64,000 nucleotides of DNA, taken from assembly GCA_049322795.1 (NCBI GenBank), contig JBMOQH010000008.1, positions 248,001-312,000 on the forward strand, written 5' to 3'. Positions 45,334-52,918 of the stretch are shown here, piece after piece (position 1 is the first letter of the stretch; each line of letters starts with the position of its first letter). The stretch comes from Immundisolibacter sp049322795. Lineage in GTDB: Bacteria > Pseudomonadota > Gammaproteobacteria > Immundisolibacterales > Immundisolibacteraceae. Made by a program: the position numbers and the translations under genes. The notes beneath the pieces are model-generated. The model was not told the DNA's origin and ran no database searches. It worked only from the letters and a program-made list of their open reading frames with translations.

Positions 45334-46686
45334 TCAGCCGCTGCGACGATGCCCGGGGCGGCCGAAGCACAGGAGCGTGAGCACGCCCGCCAGCAGCAGC
45401 GGCGCCGCCAGCGTGGTGAAGTAGCCGGATAGCCCCCACTGCGCGATGAGACCGCCGCCGACCAGCGCCCCGATCACGCTGCCCACGCGCCCGGCGGCAA
45501 TGGCCCAACCGACGCCGGTGGCGCGGATGGGGGTCGGGTAAAGCTCCACGCACAGGTAGTTGAGCGCCACTTGCGGAATCACGCCAAAAACAGTGAACGG
45601 CACCACCAGGGCGGCGATCAGCTCCCAGCGGGTGCCGGCCAGGGCGAGCAGCGCGGCCGTCACGGTGCCGCCCGCGAACAACCAGGCCATGCAGCGCGCG
45701 GGGCCGAGACGCTGGATCACCACCGCGGCCGGCGGAAACGCCAGCAGGGCGGTGACGCCCATCAGGGCGCCGATTTGCGATGCGCGCGTCAGGTCGAGCC
45801 CGGCCTGCGTGAGTGCCGTCGGCAGCCACAGCAGGAACAGATACCAGGTGATCCAGTTGAAGAAATACACGGCCCAGATGGCGAGCGTGCGGCGCCGGTA
45901 GCGCGGGGTGAGCAACTCGCGGCCGGAGGCCCGCGGGGCGGGTGGTTCCGTCAGGACGAACTGGTCGCTCGCCGAGTAGAGCGCTTGGCCGACGATGCGG
46001 TTCAGGCTTGCCGCGACCCGGGCGCCATTGCGCACGCCGCCTCCGACGAGAAAACGGATCGATTCCGGCAAGGCCCACCACAGGCCGGGCAGCAACAGCA
46101 GGGGCACCACGCCGCCGATGATGAACACCGCCTCCCAGCCGTGACGCGGGATGATCCATGCGCTGAGCAGGGCGCTGATCGGGACACCGATCCCGACGCC
46201 AACGAAGCCCACTACCGTCGCCGTGCTGCGGTGACGGGCCGGCGCGTACTCGGCGAGCAGCGCGATCATCACCGGCTGGGCGCCGCCGATGGCGATGCCG
46301 GCGATGAAGCGCCACAGCATCAGTTCCACGAGTCCTGTCGATGCGGCGGTTCCAAGCGCCGCCACGCCGAACACGGCGACGCTCGCGATGACCGCCGTCT
46401 TGCGGCCCCAGCGGTCGGCCAGTCCGCCCATCGTCAAGCAGCCGATCGCCATGCCGACGGTGCCGGCGGCGAAGATGTTGCCCATGGCCGGCAGGCTGAG
46501 GCCGAAGTCCTCGAGCAGGGCCGGCGCCACGTAGGCGATGACGCCGTTCTCGAAGCCGTCGATCAGGCCCACCAGCAGGCACAGGGCCACCACCCGCCAC
46601 TGAAAGGGGCTGAAACGGGCGCCGTCGATCACCGCCATGACCTCGACCGCGCCCGTGGGCAGCGTGCCGGGGGCGGGCTGGTTCAT
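45334..46686 (-). CDS. MFS transporter, aromatic acid:H+ symporter type
   Basis: A 450-residue, 12-helix major facilitator. The motif between helices 2 and 3 is GGLADRWGRK, and the start VAPALLEDFGLSLPAMGNIF plus LIDGFENGVIAYVAP in helix 1 is the (D/N)GxD-like pattern of the AAHS family (PcaK, BenK, MhpT). The C-terminal YPTPIRATGVGW motif also fits. Likely imports an aromatic or other carboxylic acid; it may supply the catabolic genes elsewhere. Gene stands alone on the minus strand. Confidence 0.75.
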   Translation of the reverse strand: MNQPAPGTLPTGAVEVMAVIDGARFSPFQWRVVALCLLVGLIDGFENGVIAYVAPALLEDFGLSLPAMGNIFAAGTVGMAIGCLTMGGLADRWGRKTAVIASVAVFGVAALGTAASTGLVELMLWRFIAGIAIGGAQPVMIALLAEYAPARHRSTATVVGFVGVGIGVPISALLSAWIIPRHGWEAVFIIGGVVPLLLLPGLWWALPESIRFLVGGGVRNGARVAASLNRIVGQALYSASDQFVLTEPPAPRASGRELLTPRYRRRTLAIWAVYFFNWITWYLFLLWLPTALTQAGLDLTRASQIGALMGVTALLAFPPAAVVIQRLGPARCMAWLFAGGTVTAALLALAGTRWELIAALVVPFTVFGVIPQVALNYLCVELYPTPIRATGVGWAIAAGRVGSVIGALVGGGLIAQWGLSGYFTTLAAPLLLAGVLTLLCFGRPGHRRSG

Positions 46687-46899
46687 GGGGCGACGTGCGT
46701 TGATGGGTGGGCCGACATGGGCCGGGAGCGTAGACGAAATTGACCGGCGTGGGCGGCCGACGATCGGCGCACAGTCGCTGGCGTCTCCGGCACGGGTCGG
46801 GGCGAAGCGCGGCTCGCGGAGGAGCTGCGGGCGCGCACGCAGGATCCCGGCTGCGTGAATCAGGCTGGATGCGCTGGGTGGAAGTTTTCCGGCATCGCT

Positions 46900-47355
46900 T
46901 CAGGTGGCCGGCTGTTCGTCCCCGGCGTAGTGCGTCACCAGCACCGGGCACGCGGCCAGCCGCACCACCTTCTCGGTCACGCTGCCCAGCAGGTGTTTCA
47001 GGCCAGCACGGCCGTGGGTGGCGATGATGACGAGGTCCACCTGTTCGTCGCGCGCGGCGGCGACGATTTCCGCCGCCGGACGCCCAAAGCGCACCAGGGC
47101 GCGGGTCTTGAAACCCTTGTCGAGGTATTCCTGGGTCGCCGCCTGCAGTCGATCGCGGGCATGGGCGGTCATGCGCTCCTCGTAGCCGTGCGAGTCGCTG
47201 AGATCGGGAGAGAACGGCGGCGGTTCGGCGACATAGAGCAGGATCAGCTCGGCGCCGAAGGTGTGGCCGAGCCCGGCGGCGTAGGCCAAGGCGCTGCGCG
47301 CCGGATCGGAGAAGTCGAGCGGGACCAGGATGCGCCGCAAGGTGACCGGTTGCAT
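46900..47355 (-). CDS. universal stress protein (UspA family)
   Basis: A 151-residue Usp domain: ILVPLDFSDPARSALAYAAGLG at the start and the ATP-binding signature THGRAGLKHLLGSVTEKVVR with CPVLV at the end, indicating the nucleotide-binding subtype. The ATG at 47355 follows GGAGGG. An FNR-like half-perfect box lies about 85 bases upstream, which fits the oxygen-limitation control seen for many usp genes. Confidence 0.88.
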   Translation of the reverse strand: MQPVTLRRILVPLDFSDPARSALAYAAGLGHTFGAELILLYVAEPPPFSPDLSDSHGYEERMTAHARDRLQAATQEYLDKGFKTRALVRFGRPAAEIVAAARDEQVDLVIIATHGRAGLKHLLGSVTEKVVRLAACPVLVTHYAGDEQPAT

Positions 47356-47438
47356 GGCAAGCCCTCCATCATCGGAGCGCGGCACCGCTGCCGCCGGCCC
47401 AGTCTCGCCGCCCGCCTGCGCGTCAGCAAGCCCGGCGG

Positions 47439-47452
47439 ATGACTGCCGTCAA
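47439..47452. promoter_or_regulatory. candidate FNR-family box upstream of usp gene
   Basis: ATGAC-TGCC-GTCAA (TTGAC-GGCA-GTCAT on the minus strand), one mismatch from the TTGAC-N4-GTCAA repeat seen elsewhere in the window, in the gap between the HNH gene stop and the usp start. Inferred role. Confidence 0.35.
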
Positions 47453-47456
47453 GCGC

Positions 47457-48062
47457 TCAGCACATCTGTGCCCGCAGGCGCGCCTGCAGGGGGCTCGAGC
47501 GCGGGAAATGGGCCAGCAGGAACTCCATCTGGTCGGCCAGGATGCGCCGTCCGCGCAGGTAGACGTATTCCGCGTGGGTGGGCACGAACGGGATTGCCAG
47601 CAACTGCATCCCGGCCTGCTCCGGTGTGCGGTTGGCCTTGTGGTTGTTGCAGCGTTTGCAGGCGGTGACCACGTTGGCCCAGGTGTCCGAACCGCCGGTG
47701 CTGAGCGGGCGCACGTGATCGCGCGACAGGTCACGCGACTGGAACTGGTGGCCGCAATACAGGCACGCGTGCGCATCGCGCTTGAACAGCGCCGGATTGT
47801 TGAGCGGCGGGGAGTAGGTCTCACGGCTGTGCCGCAGGGCCGACTGATCGCCGGTGGTGGCGATGATCGAGCTGACCTCGACCACGCTGCGCCGGCCGGT
47901 GGCGGCGTTGACGCCGCCGTGCACCCGGTACAGCAACGAGCCGCAGGCGTAGGCCACATGGCCGAAGTGGTACAGGCGCACCGCGGTCTGGTAGTCCACC
48001 CATTCGAGCGGCATTCCGGACACGTCGGTGCGCAGCACCTGTTGGGCAAGCGGCTGTGTCAT
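47457..48062 (-). CDS. HNH endonuclease family protein
   Basis: A 201-residue protein with a zinc-finger HNH nuclease core: CLYCGHQF, then SRDHVRPLSTGGSDTWANVVTAC and CKRCNNHKANR. The two CxxC pairs bind structural zinc and the DH/N/H residues form the nuclease centre. The N-terminal 100 residues are conserved in a housekeeping HNH family of proteobacteria with unknown role; it is not next to restriction, phage or toxin genes. The start at 48062 follows CGGAGAC. Divergent from the RuBisCO-like gene. Confidence 0.75.
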   Translation of the reverse strand: MTQPLAQQVLRTDVSGMPLEWVDYQTAVRLYHFGHVAYACGSLLYRVHGGVNAATGRRSVVEVSSIIATTGDQSALRHSRETYSPPLNNPALFKRDAHACLYCGHQFQSRDLSRDHVRPLSTGGSDTWANVVTACKRCNNHKANRTPEQAGMQLLAIPFVPTHAEYVYLRGRRILADQMEFLLAHFPRSSPLQARLRAQMC

Positions 48063-48227
48063 GCGTGTCTCCGCCGGACGACGCACCGGCGCAAAAATGA
48101 GCATTCAGCAAGCCTGAACAGTAATTGTGTAACCGGTATTTCCGGCCGCGGCAAGCGCGCCGTGCCGCTGGGTGAAGTGCTTGATGGCTGGGATAAAATC
48201 ACCGACCCACCCCTTGGTCGAGTTTTC

Positions 48228-49427
48228 ATGTCCGCCATCCCTTCCCGGCGCGCTACTGCCGCGGTCGACGCGTGTGTGCCCGTGTCCGATCCGCCCGCAC
48301 CGGCCGAGCCGGGCGTGCGTGCCGATGGGCGGCTTGGCGTGCATTACGCGTTGACGCTGGCGCGTGGCGAGGACGCGGCGCACAAGGCCACGCTGATTGG
48401 TCTGGAACAGACCGTGGAGCTGCCGCAGGCGCTGCTGGATCCGCACCTCGCCGCGCGAATGGCGGGCCGGGTCGAGGAGGTGCGTCAGACCGGCCAGCGC
48501 GCTGCCCGGGTGACGCTCTCGTATCCGGCCGAGGCCATCGGCAACGACCTGCCGCAATGCCTGAATCTGCTGTTCGGCAATATTTCGCTCAAGCCCGGCA
48601 TCCGCATCGTCGGCATCGACTGGGCGGCGGCGATGCTCGACGGCTTTGGCGGTCCGGGTCACGGCAGCGTCGGGCTGCGCGCGCTCACCGGGGTTGCCGG
48701 GCGGGCCTTGCTGTGCACGGCGCTGAAGCCCATGGGATTGTCGGCACGCGAGCTGGCGGTGCGTTGCGAAGCGTTCGCGCGCGGCGGCATCGACATCATC
48801 AAGGACGACCACGGCCTCGCCGATCAGGCGTCGGCGCCGTTTGCCGAGCGTCTGGCCCGCTGCCAGGAGGCGGTCGTCCGGGGGAATGCGGCGGCCGGGA
48901 CGCGGGCGCTGTATTTCCCGAACGTGACCGCGCCAGCCGCGGAGCTGCCGGGGCGGCTCGAGGCGGCCCGGGCGGCCGGTTGCCGCGGCGTGCTGATCAG
49001 CCCTTGGCTGGTCGGGCTCGACAGCTTGCGCCTGATCCGCGACCGCTACGGCCTGGCGGTGCTGGCGCACCCGGCGCTGACCGGCAGCCTGTTCGACCGC
49101 CGAACCGGCATCGCCCCGGAACTGGTGTTGGGGGACCTGTTCCGCCTGGCCGGGGCGGATGCGGTGATCTATCCGAACACCGGCGGCCGCTTCGATTTTT
49201 CGGCCGCCGTCTGCGCGCGTCTCAACCGCCACCTGCGCCGGCCGCTCGGCACGCTGCGCGCCAGCCTGCCGACCCCTGCCGGCGGCATGAGCGTGCACTC
49301 GGCTGGCGAATGGGCGCGGCGCTACGGGCCGGACACGATGCTGCTGATCGGCGGCAGCCTGTACGCCCAGGGCGATCTCGCCGCCGGTGCCGCCGCCCTG
49401 CGTGGCGCGGTGGAGGCGGCTGCATGA
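48228..49427 (+). CDS. RuBisCO-like protein (form IV), probable 5-methylthioribulose-1-phosphate isomerase
   Basis: A 399-residue homologue of the RuBisCO large subunit. Lysines equivalent to K175 (K167, ALKPMGLS) and K201 (K192, GIDIIKDDHG) and the H294-type histidine (H281, AHPALTGS) are kept. The metal-binding glutamate (E204) is histidine (H195), and the loop-6 lysine region is replaced by GGRFDFS (319-325). These changes exclude carboxylase activity. The overlapping cupin gene suggests the Rhodospirillum rubrum-type route, in which the RuBisCO-like protein isomerises methylthioribulose-1-phosphate. Related proteins act in apiose catabolism (decarboxylases), the main alternative. The exact start is uncertain because the ribosome-binding site is weak. 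Confidence 0.85.
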   Translation: MSAIPSRRATAAVDACVPVSDPPAPAEPGVRADGRLGVHYALTLARGEDAAHKATLIGLEQTVELPQALLDPHLAARMAGRVEEVRQTGQRAARVTLSYPAEAIGNDLPQCLNLLFGNISLKPGIRIVGIDWAAAMLDGFGGPGHGSVGLRALTGVAGRALLCTALKPMGLSARELAVRCEAFARGGIDIIKDDHGLADQASAPFAERLARCQEAVVRGNAAAGTRALYFPNVTAPAAELPGRLEAARAAGCRGVLISPWLVGLDSLRLIRDRYGLAVLAHPALTGSLFDRRTGIAPELVLGDLFRLAGADAVIYPNTGGRFDFSAAVCARLNRHLRRPLGTLRASLPTPAGGMSVHSAGEWARRYGPDTMLLIGGSLYAQGDLAAGAAALRGAVEAAA

Positions 49428-49885
49428 GCCCGACCGATTCGCGCGTGCTGCGCGGCGAGGACTTCACCTGGCCGGACGTGCCGCTGCTGGCCTACAAGAA
49501 TGACGGCAGCCCGTTTCGCGACATCACCCGTCGCACCTTGCTGGGCGACGCGCCTGGCGAGGCGGCGCTCGACTTCGTGGTGCGTTACTTCGAGTTGCAG
49601 GTCGACGGCTACTCGACCCTGGAGCGCCATGAGCACCCGCACGCGGTGGTGATCCTGCGCGGGCGGGGGGCGGTGATCCTGGGTGACCGGGTGCACACGG
49701 TGCAGACGGGCGACTGCGTTTACGTGGCGCCGCAGTGCTTTCACCAGTTCCATGCCAATGCCGATGACGTGCTTGGCTTCCTGTGCGTGGTGAGCCGTGA
49801 ACGGGATCGGCCGCTGCTGCCCGCCGAGGCGGAGCTGGCGCGCTTGCGGGAGGTGCCGGAGGTGGCGCGCCTGCTGCGGGTGTGA
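49424..49885 (+). CDS. cupin, probable methylthioxylulose-5-phosphate methylsulfurylase
   Basis: A 153-residue single-domain cupin. The first motif TLERHEHPHAVVILRGRG gives metal ligands H69, H71 and possibly H73; the second motif GDCVYVAPQCFHQF gives H107. The start overlaps the stop of the RuBisCO-like gene (ATGA). In R. rubrum a cupin of this type next to the RuBisCO-like protein releases methanethiol and yields 1-deoxyxylulose-5-phosphate, an isoprenoid precursor. That function is inferred from this pairing, not proven by the sequence. Confidence 0.75.
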   Translation: MSPTDSRVLRGEDFTWPDVPLLAYKNDGSPFRDITRRTLLGDAPGEAALDFVVRYFELQVDGYSTLERHEHPHAVVILRGRGAVILGDRVHTVQTGDCVYVAPQCFHQFHANADDVLGFLCVVSRERDRPLLPAEAELARLREVPEVARLLRV

Positions 49886-49922
49886 GTCCGCCGCGCGTTA
49901 CCGGACAGATTTTTCATGGAAC

Positions 49923-49964
49923 AACAAAAAAGCCCGCCGGGCGCCCGGCGGGCTTTTTTGTTGA
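49923..49964. terminator. strong bidirectional intrinsic terminator
   Basis: A perfect 42-base palindrome: CAACAAAAAA, a GC-only stem (GCCCGCCGGGC and its complement) and TTTTTTGTTG. It serves both the RuBisCO-like/cupin operon (plus) and the lipoprotein gene (minus), which converge here. Confidence 0.95.
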
Positions 49965-49995
49965 GCGGGCGCGGGCCTCGCCGCCCGCGTCGCCT

Positions 49996-50946
49996 TCAGC
50001 GGGTGATGTAGTCGCCGTGGATCCAGCCGGCACGGCCGTTGGCTTCGACCCCCCACCAGGCGCCCTGCTTCTCGCCGTTGGGCGACACCGGCGTGCCCTT
50101 GGGCACGAGCATGATCACCGGTGACTGGGTGGACGGCCCCGAGCGCATGTTGACGTCCGACAGGGTCATGTAGCCGGACGCCGAAGGCCGCGTCGCCGCC
50201 GGCTGCGTGGCCTGCACTTGGGCCACCAGCTTGTTGTGGGCGTCCAGGAACGCGGCCGCGACAATCTTGCCGATGTCGGTGCTGGCGTAGGCGCCACCGC
50301 CGGCGCCGACCAGGCCGCCGAAGGCAAGCCCGCCGAAGCCCAGATCGCGCTTGCTGGCGCTGCCCTCGGCGGCCGCTTCCTGCACGCCGGTGCGCACGTT
50401 GGTCAGGAACAGCGTGACCTGCGATTCCATGTTGGTCCAGCGGATGCCGCCGGCAATGGCGCCGCCGATCCCCGGGATGAGGGCGCCCAGACCCGCCCCG
50501 CCACCGCCGGCGTTGGCATCCTTGAACACCACGTTGGGCGTGATCAGGAAGTCAGCCGCCTTCATCTGGCCGGCGCCCATGTTGCTGCCGCTCTGCAGCT
50601 CGCCGGCCGACGCCATGGCGCGTTCGCGCTGCAGGGCTTCACTGGCCTGGCCGCGGTCGACCACCTGGAAGCAGTTGCTCTGCCCCATCATGATGCGCAG
50701 CAGCGGGATGGGGCTGGTGAGGCCGGCCTGCGCCAGCATCGGGTTGTCCTGCTCGATCAGCGCGGCGGTGCCGATGGGCGAGGAGCAGCGCGTCAGCTGC
50801 GGGGCCGCGCCCTGTGCGCCGGCGGCACCGGCCGATCCGGACACCATGCTGCCGCCGCTGCCGAGCTGTGTCTGCGTGGATGCACAGCCGGCGACCGATA
50901 GCGCGACGATGCCAGCGAGGCCGCTGGCAAGCTTGTTCTTGATCAT
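49996..50946 (-). CDS. CsgG-like lipoprotein with C-terminal SH3 domain
   Basis: A 316-residue lipoprotein (lipobox SVAGC, C21). Residues about 50-245 resemble CsgG/curli-assembly-type proteins (CFQVVDRGQASEALQRER; AADFLITPNVVFKD; VTLFLTNVRTGVQ). Residues about 255-316 form a bacterial SH3 domain (DVNMRSGPSTQSP; GWIHGDYIT), which often binds peptidoglycan. The middle is glycine-rich. It probably sits on the inner face of the outer membrane. No curli genes are nearby. Ribosome-binding site AGGGAG. Confidence 0.7.
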   Translation of the reverse strand: MIKNKLASGLAGIVALSVAGCASTQTQLGSGGSMVSGSAGAAGAQGAAPQLTRCSSPIGTAALIEQDNPMLAQAGLTSPIPLLRIMMGQSNCFQVVDRGQASEALQRERAMASAGELQSGSNMGAGQMKAADFLITPNVVFKDANAGGGGAGLGALIPGIGGAIAGGIRWTNMESQVTLFLTNVRTGVQEAAAEGSASKRDLGFGGLAFGGLVGAGGGAYASTDIGKIVAAAFLDAHNKLVAQVQATQPAATRPSASGYMTLSDVNMRSGPSTQSPVIMLVPKGTPVSPNGEKQGAWWGVEANGRAGWIHGDYITR

Positions 50947-51032
50947 CGGGAACTCCCTGATTTTGCGAGGATGAGGGGCCGAGCGAGACCGGCGGGTGCA
51001 CTCTAGCAAAGCTTCCGCCGGTGCCGTGAGAC

Positions 51033-52043
51033 TTATTGCATCCGCACCACGATCTTGCCGAAATGCTTCCCGGACGCCATGTGCTCGAAGGCATCGCGAA
51101 TCTGGTCGCGTTCGAACACGCGGTCGATGACGGGTTCGATGCGGTGGGCGGTGATGGCCCGGTTCATGGCCTCGAACATCTCGCGCGGGCCGACGAACAC
51201 GCCGTGCAGGCGCAGGCCCTTCATCAGCACCGGGCGCAGGTCCATGTCGCTGGCGTTGCCGGCCAGCACGCCGATGATGGTGATGGTGCCGCCGAGGCGC
51301 GCGGCGTTGATCGACTTGCCGATGGTGCCGGCACCGCCGACTTCCACCACCTGGTCGACGCCCGCCTTGTCGGTGAGCGCCATCACCGCCTTGTCCCAGT
51401 CCGGCTCGCTTGAGTAGTTGATGCCGTGCGTGGCGCCAAGCGCCTTGGCGCGGGCGAGTTTCTCGTCGCTGCTGGAGGTGATGATGACGTTGGCGCCGGC
51501 CGCCCGGGCGAACTGCAACGCGAACAGCGACACGCCGCCGGTGCCGAGCGCCAGCACGGTGTCGCCGGGCTTGACCTGCCCCTGCACCACCACCGCGTTC
51601 CAGGCGGTGACGCCGGCGCAGGGCAGCGTGGCGGCCTGCTCGAACGACAGATGCGCCGGGATCGGCAGCAGGCCGTCCTCGTCCAGCACCACCAGCTCGG
51701 CCGCCATGCCGTCGCCGGGGCCGCCGAGCGTCGAGCCGCGCGCCGCCGGCGTCGCCTCGCCGCCGAGCCACTTCTGGGCGAAGATCGCCACCACGCGGTC
51801 GCCGGCCTTGAAGCGCCGCACGCCTTCGCCGACCGCAACCACCTCGCCGGCGCCGTCCGATAGCGGGATCAGCGGCAGCTTCTGGCGCGGGTTGTACTGG
51901 CCCTGCACGGTCATCAGATCGCGGAAGTTCAGCGACACCGCACGCACGCGCACCAGCACCTGGCCGGGGCCGGGCTGGGGGTCGGGACGCTCGACGAGGG
52001 CCAGCTTGGCCACGCCGAACTCGGAAATCTCGATTGCCTTCAT
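51033..52043 (-). CDS. zinc-independent MDR-family oxidoreductase (quinone reductase/alcohol dehydrogenase-like)
   Basis: A 336-residue medium-chain dehydrogenase/reductase. The N-terminal motif SLNFRDLMTVQGQY and the catalytic-domain DGAGEVVAVGEGV are those of the NAD(P)-dependent quinone-reductase-like branch; the cofactor loop is VLALGTGGVSLFALQ. The structural-zinc cysteines of classical alcohol dehydrogenases are absent. The substrate is unknown. The ATG at 52043 follows TGAGGAAGCG. Divergent from the Mla-type operon. Confidence 0.75.
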   Translation of the reverse strand: MKAIEISEFGVAKLALVERPDPQPGPGQVLVRVRAVSLNFRDLMTVQGQYNPRQKLPLIPLSDGAGEVVAVGEGVRRFKAGDRVVAIFAQKWLGGEATPAARGSTLGGPGDGMAAELVVLDEDGLLPIPAHLSFEQAATLPCAGVTAWNAVVVQGQVKPGDTVLALGTGGVSLFALQFARAAGANVIITSSSDEKLARAKALGATHGINYSSEPDWDKAVMALTDKAGVDQVVEVGGAGTIGKSINAARLGGTITIIGVLAGNASDMDLRPVLMKGLRLHGVFVGPREMFEAMNRAITAHRIEPVIDRVFERDQIRDAFEHMASGKHFGKIVVRMQ

Positions 52044-52216
52044 GGAGCGCTTCCTCAGGGTGGATCGGGTGCCCGAACGGGCGTTGGCAGGGCCGGGATT
52101 ATAGGGGCAGCCCAACGGGCGGCTGGTCGCCGTGTGCCATCATTGCCGCCGCCGACCGCGGTGGCGGCAGCCCTGCCGTCAATGGCCGCTTCAGCACCTT
52201 GCCCAGGAGTGAACGA

Positions 52217-52912
52217 ATGGATCGACGTTTTTTTCGACTGGCCGCGATGCTGCTTTGCCTGCCGCTGACGTTCGTGGGCGCCGCCCGGGCCGGGGAGGCC
52301 GAGGACAACCGACTGCGCTCGGCGAGCGATGTGCTGCATCAGATCAGCGAAATTCCCGAGAACGCCATTCCGCCGGAACTGCTGGCCGACGCCTACGGCA
52401 TCGCCGTGATACCGGGCGTGATCAAGGCCGGTTTCGTGGTGGGCGGGCGCTGGGGCAAGGGGGTCATCGCGGTGCGGCAGAACGGCGGCTGGAGCAACCC
52501 GGCCTTCATCACCCTCGCCGGCGGCAGTATTGGCTGGCAGATCGGTGCTCAGTCGACGGACGTCATTCTGGTGTTCAAGACGCGCCGTGGCGTCGAGAAT
52601 CTCGCTTCGGGCAAGGTCACGCTTGGCGCGGATGCGGCCATCGCGGCGGGCCCGGTCGGCCGGCAGGCGTCGGCGGCCACTGACGCGCAAATGAAGGCCG
52701 AAATCTATTCCTACTCGCGCAGCCGTGGTCTGTTTGCGGGTCTTGCGCTCGAAGGCGCGGTGCTGCAACCGGACGACGAAGCCAGCGCCGCCACCTACGG
52801 TGGACACGTGTCGTCCTGGGACGTGTTCGAGAACCGCGTGTTCAGCACCCCGCCGCTGGTGCAGCAGTTCCGGCAGGAGCTGGCTCAATACGCACCGCCG
52901 CCGCGCCGCTGA
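52217..52912 (+). CDS. periplasmic SYLF (YSC84) lipid-binding domain protein
   Basis: A 231-residue protein with a signal peptide (MDRRFFRLAAMLLCLPLTFVGAARA) followed by a SYLF domain: LLADAYGIAVIPGVIKAGFVVGG, a glycine-rich GRWGKGVIAVR, and LASGKVTLGADAAIAAGPVG. SYLF domains bind phospholipid. It is the first gene of a five-gene run (6 bases before mlaE) and may take the periplasmic carrier role that MlaC has in the standard Mla system. Start after AGGAGTGAACGA. Confidence 0.8.
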   Translation: MDRRFFRLAAMLLCLPLTFVGAARAGEAEDNRLRSASDVLHQISEIPENAIPPELLADAYGIAVIPGVIKAGFVVGGRWGKGVIAVRQNGGWSNPAFITLAGGSIGWQIGAQSTDVILVFKTRRGVENLASGKVTLGADAAIAAGPVGRQASAATDAQMKAEIYSYSRSRGLFAGLALEGAVLQPDDEASAATYGGHVSSWDVFENRVFSTPPLVQQFRQELAQYAPPPRR

Positions 52913-52918
52913 GCCGCC

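Noticed and set aside
47457..48062. HNH protein as part of a restriction or defence island
   Set aside because: No methyltransferase, helicase, toxin or phage genes are nearby; it looks like a housekeeping HNH family member.
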